Shown in pieces: positions 48,188 to 58,890 of a stretch of 64,000 nt of DNA (position 1 is its first letter; every line of letters starts with the position of its first letter). Location of the stretch: the NCBI RefSeq assembly GCF_000283155.1, contig NW_004454156.1:39410163-39474162 (forward strand), written 5' to 3'. Made by a program: the position numbers and the translations under genes. Origin of the DNA: Ceratotherium simum simum. Taxonomy: Eukaryota; Chordata; Mammalia; Perissodactyla; Rhinocerotidae. Below the pieces are notes generated by a model. That model worked only from the letters and a program-made list of their open reading frames with translations. It had not been told where the DNA came from and searched no databases.

Positions 48188-49273
48188 TCAGTTAACCTTG
48201 GTGACTTTTATCCACTAAGAACAATCATCCTCTCGAGCAGTCATGTGCAAAATGAGTATACGCAAGCATGGGAAGAAAATACTGAAACTTCTATCTACAT
48301 GTATATTTTGTCTTATTTTAGTTTATATTTTTGTGTATGTATTATAATGTCCAAAATGTATATGCATATGTGTGTCTTTCTTCTGCCATTTTTCATGTCT
48401 CCCAGCTTTATGCGATGCTCTCACTTGATCACTGGTGCCAGAGTTGCATGTTATGCAAACCAGAAGCCAGAGTAAAGAAAACAAATGACTCTTTCGGTCT
48501 TCTAAAGAAATAATATGTGTAGGGGCCGTTCGCCAGGCAGATTTAACATGACCACTCAACATGACCATCGTCTAGATTGATATGAACGCTACTAGCTTCA
48601 TTACCCTGAGGTGCTGTGGACAGAAAACTATCAGGTGAGCTGACCCATACAACTTAGTACTGGTTGAGGACCATGGTGATTCCAACACAAATAACCTGGG
48701 CTTTGAGTTTTGTCATTGTATAAATAAAAGCCCCTATTATTCATTTTTCATAATTTAATTTGAATAAGTGTAGTCTGAGAAGTTAATCAGTCTCCTCCTG
48801 CAGCTCCAGAAAAGCATCAGGCATACAGCTCACTCTCTTAACAGGTCAGAACCTAATCGCACAACCTTGAAAATGTTAATTACTCTTTGCTTTGCTCTGA
48901 CAAAGGCCATTGTTGCAATCTACGCGGACTTAACGTCAACCTCACATTTTCTTGCTAATACAGGTTTCACAGAAGACTAGGAAAAACTACGTGTGTGAGC
49001 GCATGCGCACACGTACACACACACCTTGTCCTATTCACCCGTGACACATTAGTAAAAATTACTGAAATTCTCCCCCACAGTATCACAGGATTTACAGAAG
49101 TTTCTGAAGTTCTAAATTAATTGCCATCTCAATCTTACATATAGTTGTCAGAGTATAGTGGTTGTGTCCCTTGTTTACAAAAAAAATAAAAACAAACACA
49201 ATGTAAATCCAGCAAATAAATTGCAAATAAATCACTTAAGCATCTGCTTACCTGGTGCAATTTAAGGGAAGAT
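48188..49273. other. Unassigned sequence; alternating purine-pyrimidine tract
   Basis: No gene or named repeat. A 26-bp perfectly alternating purine-pyrimidine run lies at 48999-49024. Frames at 48245-48568 (60-81 codons) overlap on both strands and show no domain. Confidence 0.45.
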
Positions 49274-49286
49274 AAAAGTCATTTTT
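49274..49286. repeat. Target-site duplication, left copy (ERE at 49287)
   Basis: AAAAGTCATTTTT matches AAAAGTTATTTTT at 49560-49572 with one difference. Confidence 0.75.
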
Positions 49287-49559
49287 TTCTTTTTTTTTTT
49301 TTGCAGGCAAAGAGTCACCTTGAGCTAACATTTGTTGCCAATCTTCCTCTTTTTCTTTTCTCTTTTTTTTTTCCTCCTGAAAGCCCCAGTGCATGGTTGT
49401 ATATGCCAGCTGTAAATCCTGGAGTTCTTCTATGTGAGCTGCAGCTACAGCATGGTAACTGACAGATGGGCGGTGTAGTTCTGTGAACAGGAAATGAACC
49501 TGGGCTGCCAAAGCAAAGAGCGTGCCAAACTTTAACCAGTAGGCCATCAGGCTGGCTCT
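49287..49559 (-). mobile_element. Longer ERE-type SINE variant, antisense
   Basis: TGAGCTAACATTTGTTGCCA ATCTTCCTCTTTT, then a segment absent from the ERE1/ERE2 copies (AGTGCATGGTTGTATATGCC, TCCTGGAGTTCTTCTATGTG), then AACCTGGGCTGCCAAAG, CTTTAACCAGTAGGCCATC, AGGCTGGCTC. This looks like the longer ERE subfamily. The 111-codon minus-strand frame is this SINE. Confidence 0.82.
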
Positions 49560-49734
49560 AAAAGTTATTTTTATTATTCTCATTCTTTCATCCTAGAAAA
49601 GTTCACCAATCTACCTACCTGAATGTCTGGCAGTTGATACGTCATGATCAAGGAAGTGCTGTACAATAAAGTCTGATCATAATTGTAGCTACTCTGCCTA
49701 CTGAGGCATTAACTCATTAGCAAACAGGGTAAGC

Positions 49735-49930
49735 GGAAAAGAGCAAGAGCTTAAGAGTTATAAACTCTTGGGCTCAAATCCTGCTTTTGCCAGTTTGTAG
49801 CTATATGACTAGGTAAACTACTTAATCTTTTTAAATCATTTAAAAATGGGAATAACGGTACCAACCTTGAGAGTTTTCTGTGAGGATGAAAGAGGTACAG
49901 AGTGCCTGTGACAGTGTGTTGGTCATTAGA
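49735..49930 (+). mobile_element. MIR SINE, sense
   Basis: GCTTAAGAGTTATAAACTCT TGGGCTCAAATCCTGC, CAGTTTGTAGCTATATGACT AGG, TTAATCTTTTTAAATCATTT, AAATGGGAATAACGGTACCA, TTTTCTGTGAGGATGAAAG. MIR in order. Confidence 0.82.
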
Positions 49931-51364
49931 GATGTTACAGAAAACCCTAGAAACTTTCTATTTGTTTATAGGCTACTCAAAAGCAGACAACACTGCTGTA
50001 GTGAACAAAGTTCAAAGGCTAAGACTGAAACTCAGAATTGCTTATTACACCTACTTCCCATTGTTACAGCTCACAACCTAACATTATGACTTATTTTGGC
50101 TCCAGCTAGGCTGTCTAATCCAAGAAACTGTCTGATTAGCGCAAATCTCTTTCTGCCTCCCATTTCACTAGATTTGATGTCTCGAGGTTAATTTTTAAGG
50201 CCCAAAAATATTCATTTAGAGGTTTACTTCTAATATTCAAAACCCTATTTTTGTCCGTAAGCTGTAGATACAACATACAAATCTTTTTATCCTATTTGTA
50301 TTTCCAACAAATTTTAACAATGGTCTCACTTATAAACTTTTAAACACTATCAATGTTTTAAATTGCATTCATAAATTTCATATATTTAATTTCCTGTTTA
50401 AGTACTTTGGCTAACTTACAAAATAAAATTTCCCTTAATGCTTTTTATAAAACCAGCAGAATTAAAACAATAAATATGGTGATACTGAAATTATTTTGTT
50501 TCCCAATACAATACATAATCTTAGCAAATTACAAGTCTAAGGCAATTACTAGTCAATGACATATTTTAAATTAGAATCATAAGGTTAATTTTTTACTTGA
50601 AAAAGCCAAATCCTCTAGAATATTACAACTAGCTAAAATATTAAATTTGGACAAATTCTTTCTCAGCACAAAAATATTAATGCTATAGGTATGATTCTAT
50701 CAAAAATTTGTATGTTTAATCCTGAATCTTCCTGTGGTTAAGGATGTTAAGGAAACAATTACATCACCCTATGCATCCTTTCAGAGGATTAAGGTCATGT
50801 AAGGACCAGAAATATAGGCCAGGAATATGAGGACTGGAATATCCAGGGTGATTTTTTTCTCACGATCCCAACTCTCAGGCTGACCTCCATTTTTAGGCAC
50901 TTTATCTTGGAGTCCTTAAATTAAAGAAGAAGGGTGGTAATGCGACGCATTTTCCTATGCTTGAGTCACGTCCTTACCTCATTCTGCCATTTTTTTTTAC
51001 ATAACTTTGCAACCTTCCACCTAGGCTGTTACATCACTTAATTGAATTTTTTGTTTCTCTGGTTCTGATTTTATAGATCTAATAACTTCATAGAAATTTG
51101 TCATTTTTTTCAAATCCATTCTATCTCTTAAGGTGGTGACTTTTTGGATATTCAAATGGTATCCATGGGAATTCTGCAGACCTCTTGTGGCTTTGTCTGT
51201 CTATATAATGCCAAGATGATTATCGATAAGACTAAAGGAAAGAAAAGATTCAGCTGGGGTACAAATCCAAAAGCACATGCAAAAAATTATACCAGACTCA
51301 CCAAAAGAAGAGACATATGCTCAGAGACACCATGTTGACAGTTCTAGGGAGCATCATTCATACC
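49931..51364. other. Unassigned repeat-poor block
   Basis: About 1.4 kb, very AT-rich at 50220-50720, without a named repeat or gene. Confidence 0.4.
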
Positions 51365-51904
51365 ATTCCCAACAGGAGTTGTGAGTGTGCCAGCTACTGT
51401 TCTGGGCACTGAAGACACACTAGTAAGAAGAAAGGCAAGGTTCCTGTTCTCCTGGGGCTTACATTCAAGTGGGAGCAGAAAGCCCATAAATGAGTGGTTG
51501 AACAGCAAAACCAGATCATTAGAGTTTTTGATAAGTGCCGTAAAGGAAATAAGACAGGAGGGTATAATTGAGAGTAGCAGTGGATGGTATGGAAAGGCTA
51601 ATTTTGAAAATAGTGTCCAATAAAGTCTGTTTAAGAAAGTGACATTTGAGCTGGAGGATGAAAAAGCGTAGCTCTCTGAAAAGCTGGGTAACAGCTTTGG
51701 AGGCAGTAGGTACACAAAGTGTCAAGATTCAAAGTGTCACCTGCAGCACTATTGACATGCTTCAGGGAAGGAAGAAGACCAGCATGGCTGAAGGGAAATG
51801 ACCAAGGGAAGGTGTAACGCGAGTTGAGGACAAACAGAGGCTGGGCCAAACCATGCAGGACTAAGAGGCTCTGGTGAAGTGCTGGGAAGAAGCTTGGATT
51901 GTAT
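51365..51904 (-). mobile_element. L2 LINE, antisense (left piece)
   Basis: CAGCTACTGTTCTGGGCACT GAAGACAC, TCCTGGGGCTTACATTCAAG TGGGAGCA, AAGTGACATTTGAGCTGGAG GATGAAAAAG, CATGCTTCAGGGAAGGAAG, CCAAACCATGCAGGACTAAG AGG, GAAGCTTGGATTGTATTGGA. The order follows antisense L2 from its 3' end inward. The 114- and 123-codon minus-strand frames here are decayed L2 and SINE sequence. Confidence 0.82.
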
Positions 51905-51912
51905 TGGAAGGT
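51905..51912. repeat. Target-site duplication, left copy (ERE at 51913)
   Basis: TGGAAGGT is repeated at 52128-52135, directly after the SINE, where the L2 text resumes. Confidence 0.75.
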
Positions 51913-52127
51913 GGTTGTTTTTGTTTTTTTTGGTGGGGGAGGGTGGTGAGGAAGATTGGCCCTGAGCTAACACCTTTTCCAATTTTCCTTTATATTGTAC
52001 GTGGTACATTACCACAGCATGGCTTGATGAGCAGTGTGTTGGTCCACGCCTGGGATTTGAACCTGCGAACCCCGGGCCGCAGAAGGGGAGCACATGAACT
52101 TAACCACTACACCACAGGCTCGGCCCC
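51913..52127 (-). mobile_element. ERE2-type SINE, antisense, inside L2
   Basis: T/G-rich tail, then GAGGAAGATTGGCCCTGAGC TAACACC, ACCACAGCATGGCTTGATGA GCAG, GGGATTTGAACCTGCGAACC CC, GAACTTAACCACTACACCAC, CTCGGCCCC. TSD of 8 bp. Confidence 0.9.
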
Positions 52128-52135
52128 TGGAAGGT

Positions 52136-52680
52136 TTTTAAGAGTTTGAATCAAGGGTGTGATGTGATTTGGTTTATTTTTCAAAGATTCCTCTAGCTGT
52201 GATGTAAAGCCTAAATATTAGGGAAACAAGAAAGCCCAGGGGAGAGATATTGGTGGCTTAGTCTAGAGCTGTGATAGGGAAGATGGGGGAAATGGACAGT
52301 TTTGAGATATTCTTTGGAAGCAAAATTTTCAGAATGGTTTGAATGCTGGGAGATGATGGAGAGTGGTGAATAAAGGATGACTCCTGGGTTTAGGATTGGG
52401 TAGGAAGGTAGATGTTGGTGACTTGTGCCAAGATGGAGAAGACTAAGGAAGAAACAGGAGGGTGGCAGGAAGTGGGGGCAATTTGTAATGCAGAAGAGAG
52501 AGGATGACTATGGGAACATAGTTCTGATATGAAAGGAGATGGGGACTGGAGAAGAGGAAAGGGCAGAGGAAGAAGCTAGCTTTGGATAAAAGGAGAAGCT
52601 TCATTTTATAATTAAAGGAAAGACAAAGAAAATGGGCATATAGAAGTTAAAGTTTTAGATTTTGTGCTAGAAAAATGGAG
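52136..52680 (-). mobile_element. L2 LINE, antisense (right piece)
   Basis: TTTTAAGAGTTTGAATCAAG GGTGTGATGTGATTTGG, AAAGATTCCTCTAGCTGTGA TG, GGATGACTCCTGGGTTTAGG, GTGCCAAGATGGAGAAGACT continue the L2 interrupted at 51904. Confidence 0.8.
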
Positions 52681-54009
52681 CCATTTAGGTCAATTATTAT
52701 TGCTGATAAAAACTGAAAAAAGGTATAACAGTTTCTCTGTTACTTTTACTACTTTATTAAAATTACTTCATTTGCTAATAAAGTTCTTTATGGAAGGAAA
52801 AATGTAGATGAAAGTAAACATAAGCCAACTTCCTACAGTGTGTTTTCTAGATGTGGGAACATAAACATGCTCAGCACTTGATAGTCATCAGACTTGCTTG
52901 TCGACAGTTTTCCTCGGGTCATCAAAAAGATTTTATTTTCCCTTTCTACTATATTTTGTGATGTATTTATTGTAGGTAACAGAGCATACAATAAGAAGAT
53001 TAATTTGCTCTGGGGCTGTGAAGCTTACAGTAAAAAGACAAACATGGTATTTTTGTATAACATGTAATTATTTACTAGTTTGGGGCTATCCAGTGGCACA
53101 TTAGAGAGAGAGCTTGCAAACTAAAATCAATACAAATAATAATTGCCTCTCCTGGGAGAAGTCCCAGAAACTAGAACAGGGGATCTGGGATGTTTGTTTT
53201 GTTATTATTATTTTTCTAACCATAAGGATTTGAGTTGCTCTCTCCCGATTTCCTGCTTCATCTTATCTTTTTTCTATCTTTCATTGATGCAAGATTTTAT
53301 TGTTTCCTGCAGCAGGTTCTTATTTCCTGGACAATGACTCTATGTCACAGAAAACATGAACACACGCACACACACACTCATTCATGCCAATAGCAGGAAG
53401 TCCTCACTTAATCTCCCTTCCGATCATAGCTATCTAGCAACAAGCACTAGTCCAGAGTCGCCTATTTTATATAATATTGCCACAGTGATGAATGATAGTA
53501 TCTTCATAAACACTGACTCAGAAAGCCAGAGTTTCCACTACTACCAAAAGAAGGCAACTTCAAATCAGTTACACTTTCTATTATTATTTCTTTCCTCTAT
53601 AGCAATTTTCTTAACCCAAGTTCAACTAAAAATTGTGAAATGTGATTTGATTTACGAAAAGCTATATATGGCAATGCTATGATCGGATCTCTGCTATCTA
53701 TGTCTTTCATTCTTTCTGTGATAGAAAAAAAATTGATAGGATTCAAATATCAAAAATATTTTGCACTTAGTATGGCAATACCCAGTCAACTAGGATGAGA
53801 AAAAAATTGTGAAAGTTAAAAACAGTAGTAGGAATATCCAGTTAGAAAAAAGAATAATGTAGGAGAGAGGATATTACATAATTAAGGAAAATGATTACGA
53901 GAAGTTAGAACTTCTAAACAGAAATTGAATTTAGTTATAGGTACTATTACTCTGATTAAAATACTTCAGGTGGCTTAAATTTTGAATGTGTAGATTTTGT
54001 ATATGGATG
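52681..54009. other. Unassigned sequence, no gene seen
   Basis: No named repeat except a CA microsatellite at about 53360-53378. A 108-codon frame (53356-53682) starts in that CA repeat and has no domain, so it is probably chance. Confidence 0.4.
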
Positions 54010-54511
54010 GAAATCAATTAATCAACAAGTCAACCACTGAGAACTCACTGAATCTGGCCAAAGAGTTGGAATACAAAAAATAGTTCCTGTTCTCAAAAAG
54101 TTCATAAGAGAGATAGTAAAGTAATTAAAGGACAGACTTTTTATTTTAGAACCAAGACATTGACTTATATATTATTCTGCACATGAGGGATTTGCAGTAT
54201 AGAATAATCCGCCCACAGCAAATGAGTGTTAGAGGTAGTATTCAAATCCAGGAATCTCTGGCACGAGGCTCATGCGTTTTCCACCTACAACAAGCAGCCT
54301 GACTCAATAAAGATTTATAGAAGTTCAGAGAGAGGATGAATTAATTAGGCTTAAAGTTCTCAAGTGTGCTTTCTAAGGATAGAGTTACTTGAGTTGGTTC
54401 TTGAGAAAAGAATGGGATTTCAAAAAGGAGAGAAAATGGTCTAGATGTGGAAGAGAGGAGGACTGCAGTTCCACAAACTAGGCTGAGGCTCCTCAGAGGA
54501 TCATGAGTTAA
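54010..54511 (-). mobile_element. L2 LINE, antisense (left of Tigger1)
   Basis: GTTCCTGTTCTCAAAAAGTT CATAAGAGAG near 54085-54115, and TTACTTGAGTTGGTTCTTGA GAAAAGAATGGGA near 54386-54418, follow antisense L2. 54150-54295 between them looks like an antisense MIR (TATTCAAATCCAGGAATCTC). The copy appears to resume after the Tigger1 at about 57050. Confidence 0.6.
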
Positions 54512-56905
54512 CATAGGCACACCACGTTTTATTGTACTTCGCTTCATTGCCCTTCGCAAATACTGTGTTTTTTTACAAATTGAATGTTTTTGGCAATCCT
54601 GCATCGAGCAAGTCTATCAGTGCCATTTTTTCAACAGCATTTGTTCACTTCATGTCTCTGTGTCACATATTGGTAATTCTCCAATTTTCTAACATTTTTA
54701 TTGTTGTTATATTTTGTATGGTGATCTATGATCAGTGATCTTCGATGTTACTATTATAATAGTTTTGGGTTACCACAAAATGGGCCCATATAAGACAGCG
54801 AACTTAATAAATGTTGTGTATGTTCTGACTGCTTCACCAACCAGCAAGTTCCCTGTCTCTCTCCCTCTCTTTGGGCCTCCCTATTCCCTGAGACACAATA
54901 TTGATATTAGGCTAGTGACTAACCCTACAATGGCCTCTAAATGTTCAAGTGAAAGGAAGAGTTGTACGTCTCACACTTTAAATCAAAAACTAGGCATGAT
55001 TAAGCTTAGTGAGGAAGGCATGTTGAAACCTGAGATAGGCTGAAAGCTAGGCCTCTTGCACCAAAGAGTTAGTTAAGTCATGAATGCAAAGAAAAAGTTC
55101 TTGAAGGAAATTAAAAGTGCTACTTCAGTGAACACAGAAATAATAAGAAAGCACAACAGCCTTATTGCTGATATGGAGAAAGTTTTAGTGGTCTGAATAG
55201 AAAATCCAACCAGCCACAACATTCCCTTAAACCAAAGCCAATCTAGAGCAAGGCCCTAACTCTCTTCAATTCTATGAAGGCTAGGATAGGAGAGGAAGCT
55301 GCAGAAGAAAAGTATGAAGCTAACAGAGGTTGGTTCATGAGGTTTAAGAAAAGAAGACATCTGCATAACATAAAAGTGCAAGGTGATGCAGCAAGTACTG
55401 ATTTAGAAGCGCAGCAAGTTATGCAGAAGATCTAGCTAAGATAAGTAATGAAGGTGGCTACACTAAACAACAGATTTTCAACGTAGGCAAAACAGCCTTA
55501 TCTTAGAAGAAGATGCCATCTAGGACTTTCATAGCTACAGAGGATAAGTCAATGCCTGGCTTCAGAGCTTCAAAAACAGGTTGAAACTCTTGTTAGGGCT
55601 AACGCAGCTGGTGACTTTAAGTTGAAACCAATATTTACTTACAATTCTGAAAATCCTATGGCCCTTAAAACTTATGCTAAATCGACTCTGCCTGTGCTCT
55701 ATAAATGGAGCAACAACACCTGGATAACAGCACATCTGTTTACAACATGGTTTACTGAATATTTTAAGCCCACTGTTGAGACCTAATGCTCCGAAAAAAA
55801 GATTCTTCTCAAAATATTACTGCTTATTGACAATGTGCCTGTCACCCAAGAGCTCTGATGTAGATGTACAATGAAATTAATGTTTTCATGCCTGTTAACA
55901 CAACATCCATTCTGTAGCCCATGGATCATGGAGTAATTTCAACTTTCAAGTTTTATTACTTGGGAAATACATTTCATAAGGCTATAGCTGCCATAGGTAG
56001 TTATTCCTCTGACAGATCTGGGCAAAGTAAACTGAAAACCTTCTGGAAAGGATTCACCATTGTAGATGTCATTAAGAACATTCATGATTCATGGGAAGAG
56101 ATCAAAATATCATCATTAACAAGAGTTTGGAAGAAGTTGATTCCAACCCTTATAGATGAATTTGAGGGGTTCAAGACTTCAGTGGAGGAAGTAACTGCAG
56201 ATGTGGTGGAAACAGCAAGAGAACTAGAATTAGAAGTGGGGCCTGAAGATGTGACTGAATTGCTGCAATCTCATAATAAAGCTTTAACAGATGAGGACTT
56301 GCTTCTTACGGATGAGCAAAGAAAGTGGTTTCTTGAGATGGAATTTACTGCTGGTGAAGATGCTGTGAATATTATTGAAATGACAACAAAGAATTTAGAA
56401 TATTATATTAACTTAGTTGATATAGCAGTGGCAGGGTTTGAGAGGACTGACATCAATTTTGAGTTCTACTGTGGGTAAAATGCTATCAAACAGCAACGCG
56501 TGCTACAGAGAAATAGTTCGTGAAAGGAAGAGCCAATCGATGAAGCAAACTTCATTATTGTCTTATTTTAAGAAACTGCCACAGCTATCCCAGGCTTCAG
56601 CATCCACCACTCTGATCAGTCAGCAGCCATCAATATGGAGGCAAGACCATCCACCAGCGTGAAGATTATGACTCGCTGAAGGCTCTGATGATGGTTAGCA
56701 CTTCTTAACAATAAAGTATCTTTAAATTAAGACATGTACATTTTTTTCAGACAAAATGCTATCACACACAATAGACTACAGTATAGTGTAAACATAACTT
56801 CTATATGCACTGGGAAACCAAAAAATTCATGTGAAATTATATTGCGATATTCTCCTTGTTGCAGAGGTCTGAAAACGAACCTGCAATATCTCAGAGGTAT
56901 GGCTG
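54512..56905 (+). mobile_element. Tigger1 (pogo-type) DNA transposon, near full length
   Basis: Both ends are recognisable. The left begins CATAGGCACACCACGTTTTA TTGTACTTCGC; the right ends TGCAATATCTCAGAGGTATG GCTG. These are imperfect inverted repeats of the Tigger1 type. The right end is followed by TA, the target dinucleotide of this superfamily; the left TA is decayed (TTAA). The span of about 2.4 kb is close to a complete Tigger1. It carries one decayed transposase in plus orientation. It sits between two pieces of antisense L2, so it probably inserted into an L2. This family spread early in placental mammals and is not expected to be mobile. Confidence 0.93.
54930..56662 (+). pseudogene. 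Tigger1 transposase pseudogene (pogo/CENP-B-like, DDE)
   Basis: The coding trace begins at ATG 54930 (MASKCSSERKS...), reading into the N-terminal CENP-B/psq-like DNA-binding helix. It hits an in-frame TGA at 55041-55043 (after LKPEIG), then more stops and frameshifts through the middle. The first catalytic box, normally NVDET, reads NVGKT: the Asp codon at 55486-55488 is now GGC and the next Glu is Lys. The second Asp is kept in LLLIDN (GAC 55829-55831) but the reading frame fails soon after. A TAG at 55915-55917 precedes a clean 185-codon stretch from ATG 55921 to 56478, carrying the third-Asp MD motif and the C-terminal region. A further frameshift near 56455 leads to the last 74-codon piece, ending at 56662. 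It is homologous to the domesticated TIGD1 family but is plainly inactive here. Intronless, as in the transposon. Confidence 0.92.
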
Positions 56906-57049
56906 TATAACGCATCTGAAAATCTTGACTTTAAACAAAACTAAACTGAGAAAAATAACAGCTTACTTTTATATTAATCTGTATATTTCAATATTTTGTA
57001 AGCCATATTGATTAGCTAATTGTAAATATCTAGAGAAATACATACATTC
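56906..57049. other. Short unassigned piece after Tigger1
   Basis: Begins with the TA expected after the transposon end. AT-rich; may belong to the host L2 or a small filler insertion. Confidence 0.4.
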
Positions 57050-58330
57050 AAGCAATTTTCAGGAGGTGATGTCGGAAGAATGGGATGAAGATACGATGTG
57101 AAAGAGTAGAAGTCATAGATTACTTTCAGGTTCCCAGCTTGGATGACCAGATGCTTGGTGGTACTAGTAAATAATGTAGAGAATATAGGAGGAAGACAAG
57201 TTAACTAGTTTACTTCTGTGTTACATGCTGAGTTTGAGGTACCTGTATAGGATGATCATTCATCATGGTTTGCCTGCACTGTGCTGATTTACGTCTGTTG
57301 TCCTGGCCTAGTTAGTAATAGCACCCTCTTTCCTTTCAAAAGCGTCTTGCATTGGACAGTAAATTACATGGTCATTCTTAATCTATAAAACCTGCAGGCA
57401 GAGATGTCCTTCAGAGGGTTGAGTATAAGTCAAAATAGAGGTCTGGACAGGACGCATGATTTAGAAGTGACCTGAATATTTGTAGTACTTGAAACTATGA
57501 GTGTGGATGATGTTACCCAGGGAGAGTACATTCTTGTCATTATGGATAAACATGGAATCCTTGTTGACAGCAACACTTTATTGACAGGCGGGAAGTGAAG
57601 CTCAGATACTTATAATCAGAGATGTGTAAGAAAGTAAAAGAAAACAAACCCCAAAAGTCCTCCTTGAATTTCTCAACTGCAGATTCTTGCTAAGGGTGGC
57701 AAGAGTCACTTAGGTAGAGGGTTCAAAGTGGAAGCCAGATTGCAGTGGGTTGAGATGTAAAGGAGAGCTGAGGAAATACAATTTTGAAGAGACCGGATGG
57801 CAGTTCAAGCAGTATGTAGGACCAACAGAGTTTGAGGTCTTTATTTTTTGTTTGAAAATTAGAGAAACTTGAGAATGTTTATAGACTGAAGAGAAGGATT
57901 CAGGAGACAAAGAGGGAAGCAGAGAGGGAGAGAAGGAAAGAGGAGGAAGGGAAGGAAGAGGAAGAATAAGGAAGGAGAAGAGAAGGGAACAGAGAAATAT
58001 AGAGAAAAGATACAGGAAAGAGAAACGGATCACCAACTATGCAGATGCCTGGAGAATAAGGAAATAAAGGAAATTGGAGGTGAAAGAATTAGGCTTGAAG
58101 TGGATGAGGCGTACCTCATGCTCTGTGCCTGTGGCTGTCGGTTTACACTTCGCCCATCATAAATAGAAAGTGATTCTCAAGGCTGGAAGTAGGACAGGGG
58201 TTGAAAGGTGAAAAGTTTGTCACTGAGGGAGTACTTTCAGCAGATATTGGAAAAACTCATGAAGGGGCAGCCTGCTGCAGATTCTTGGTAGGTGCTGATT
58301 CAATAACACAAGTATTTTTTTCAAGGCTCA
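57050..58330 (-). mobile_element. L2 LINE, antisense (right of Tigger1)
   Basis: Resumes the L2 pattern: GTTACATGCTGAGTTTGAGG TACCTGTATAGG (57220-57250), GATGTCCTTCAGAGGGTTGA GTATA, TCTGGACAGGACGCATGA, GGATGATGTTACCCAGGGAG AGTA, GTGGAAGCCAGATTGCAGTG GGTTGAG (57728-57754). Includes a purine-rich tract at 57885-58025. The right end is uncertain and may reach 58700. No intact frame. Confidence 0.65.
57885..58025 (+). repeat. GA-rich polypurine tract
   Basis: About 140 bases of almost only A and G on the plus strand (GGGAAGCAGAGAGGGAGAGA, GGAAAGAGGAGGAAGGGAAG, GAAGAGGAAGAATAAGG). It lies within the L2 trace. The 108-codon minus-strand frame here is a serine/leucine/proline-rich translation of the tract. 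Confidence 0.85.
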
Positions 58331-58769
58331 AGAAGAAAGATGGTTCGAACTATAGACTGAAATAAAGAGTTCGTGGTTTCACATGGGTGAAGAGGGAGTG
58401 AAATAAGCTAAACTCATACTTTGGGGGCAGAGGGATAAATCCACATTTTTGAAAACTGAAGTAGGTCCCGGGTTCTGGAACACCTAAAGCAGGTTCTGAT
58501 TTTGTGCCATTGAAACTGTCAGATATAGACACCCATAAGTTTTTGTTTCTGATGAAATTTAGGGACCCTGCCTGAAACTTAATACTAATCTTCATTCCCT
58601 GGAAGTAACAGAGAGATCTAGAAACATGGTACAAACTTCTAGAAGGAAGTTGATGGAATCAGGTGGATTTTGGCATCTGAGAAATAGAAATAGTAGCAAG
58701 ACCTGAGACACAGATGAACATTCTAAAGGAAGAGAGACAGCTTATGTTGTGTGGAGAAAGTAAATTTTC
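58331..58769. other. Unassigned sequence, no gene seen
   Basis: A 94-codon minus-strand frame (58350-58634) lacks a recognisable domain. May be the far end of the L2. Confidence 0.4.
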
Positions 58770-58890
58770 AGCTATACTTCTAACTCACTTTGTGAAGTTG
58801 TACAAATTGCTTAACTCTCTAGGCCTCAAAACCTCTCTTTGTCTCAAAAAAGAAGTGAGAGTGTGCTTGTGGAATTGCTTTAAAATTCTT
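58770..58890 (+). mobile_element. MIR SINE fragment, sense
   Basis: TTCTAACTCACTTTGTGAAG TTGTACAAATTGCTTAACTC TCTAGGCCTCAAAACCTC follows the MIR centre. Confidence 0.65.

Noticed and set aside
51344..52093. Minus-strand frames of 72-123 codons
   Set aside because: They are the coding-like strand of a decayed L2 and an ERE, with no intact reverse transcriptase motif.
53356..53682. 108-codon plus-strand frame
   Set aside because: It starts in a CA microsatellite and has no domain or conserved context.
57710..58036. 108-codon minus-strand frame rich in Ser, Leu and Pro with a hydrophobic start
   Set aside because: It is the translation of a polypurine tract's complementary strand; low complexity, not a secreted protein.
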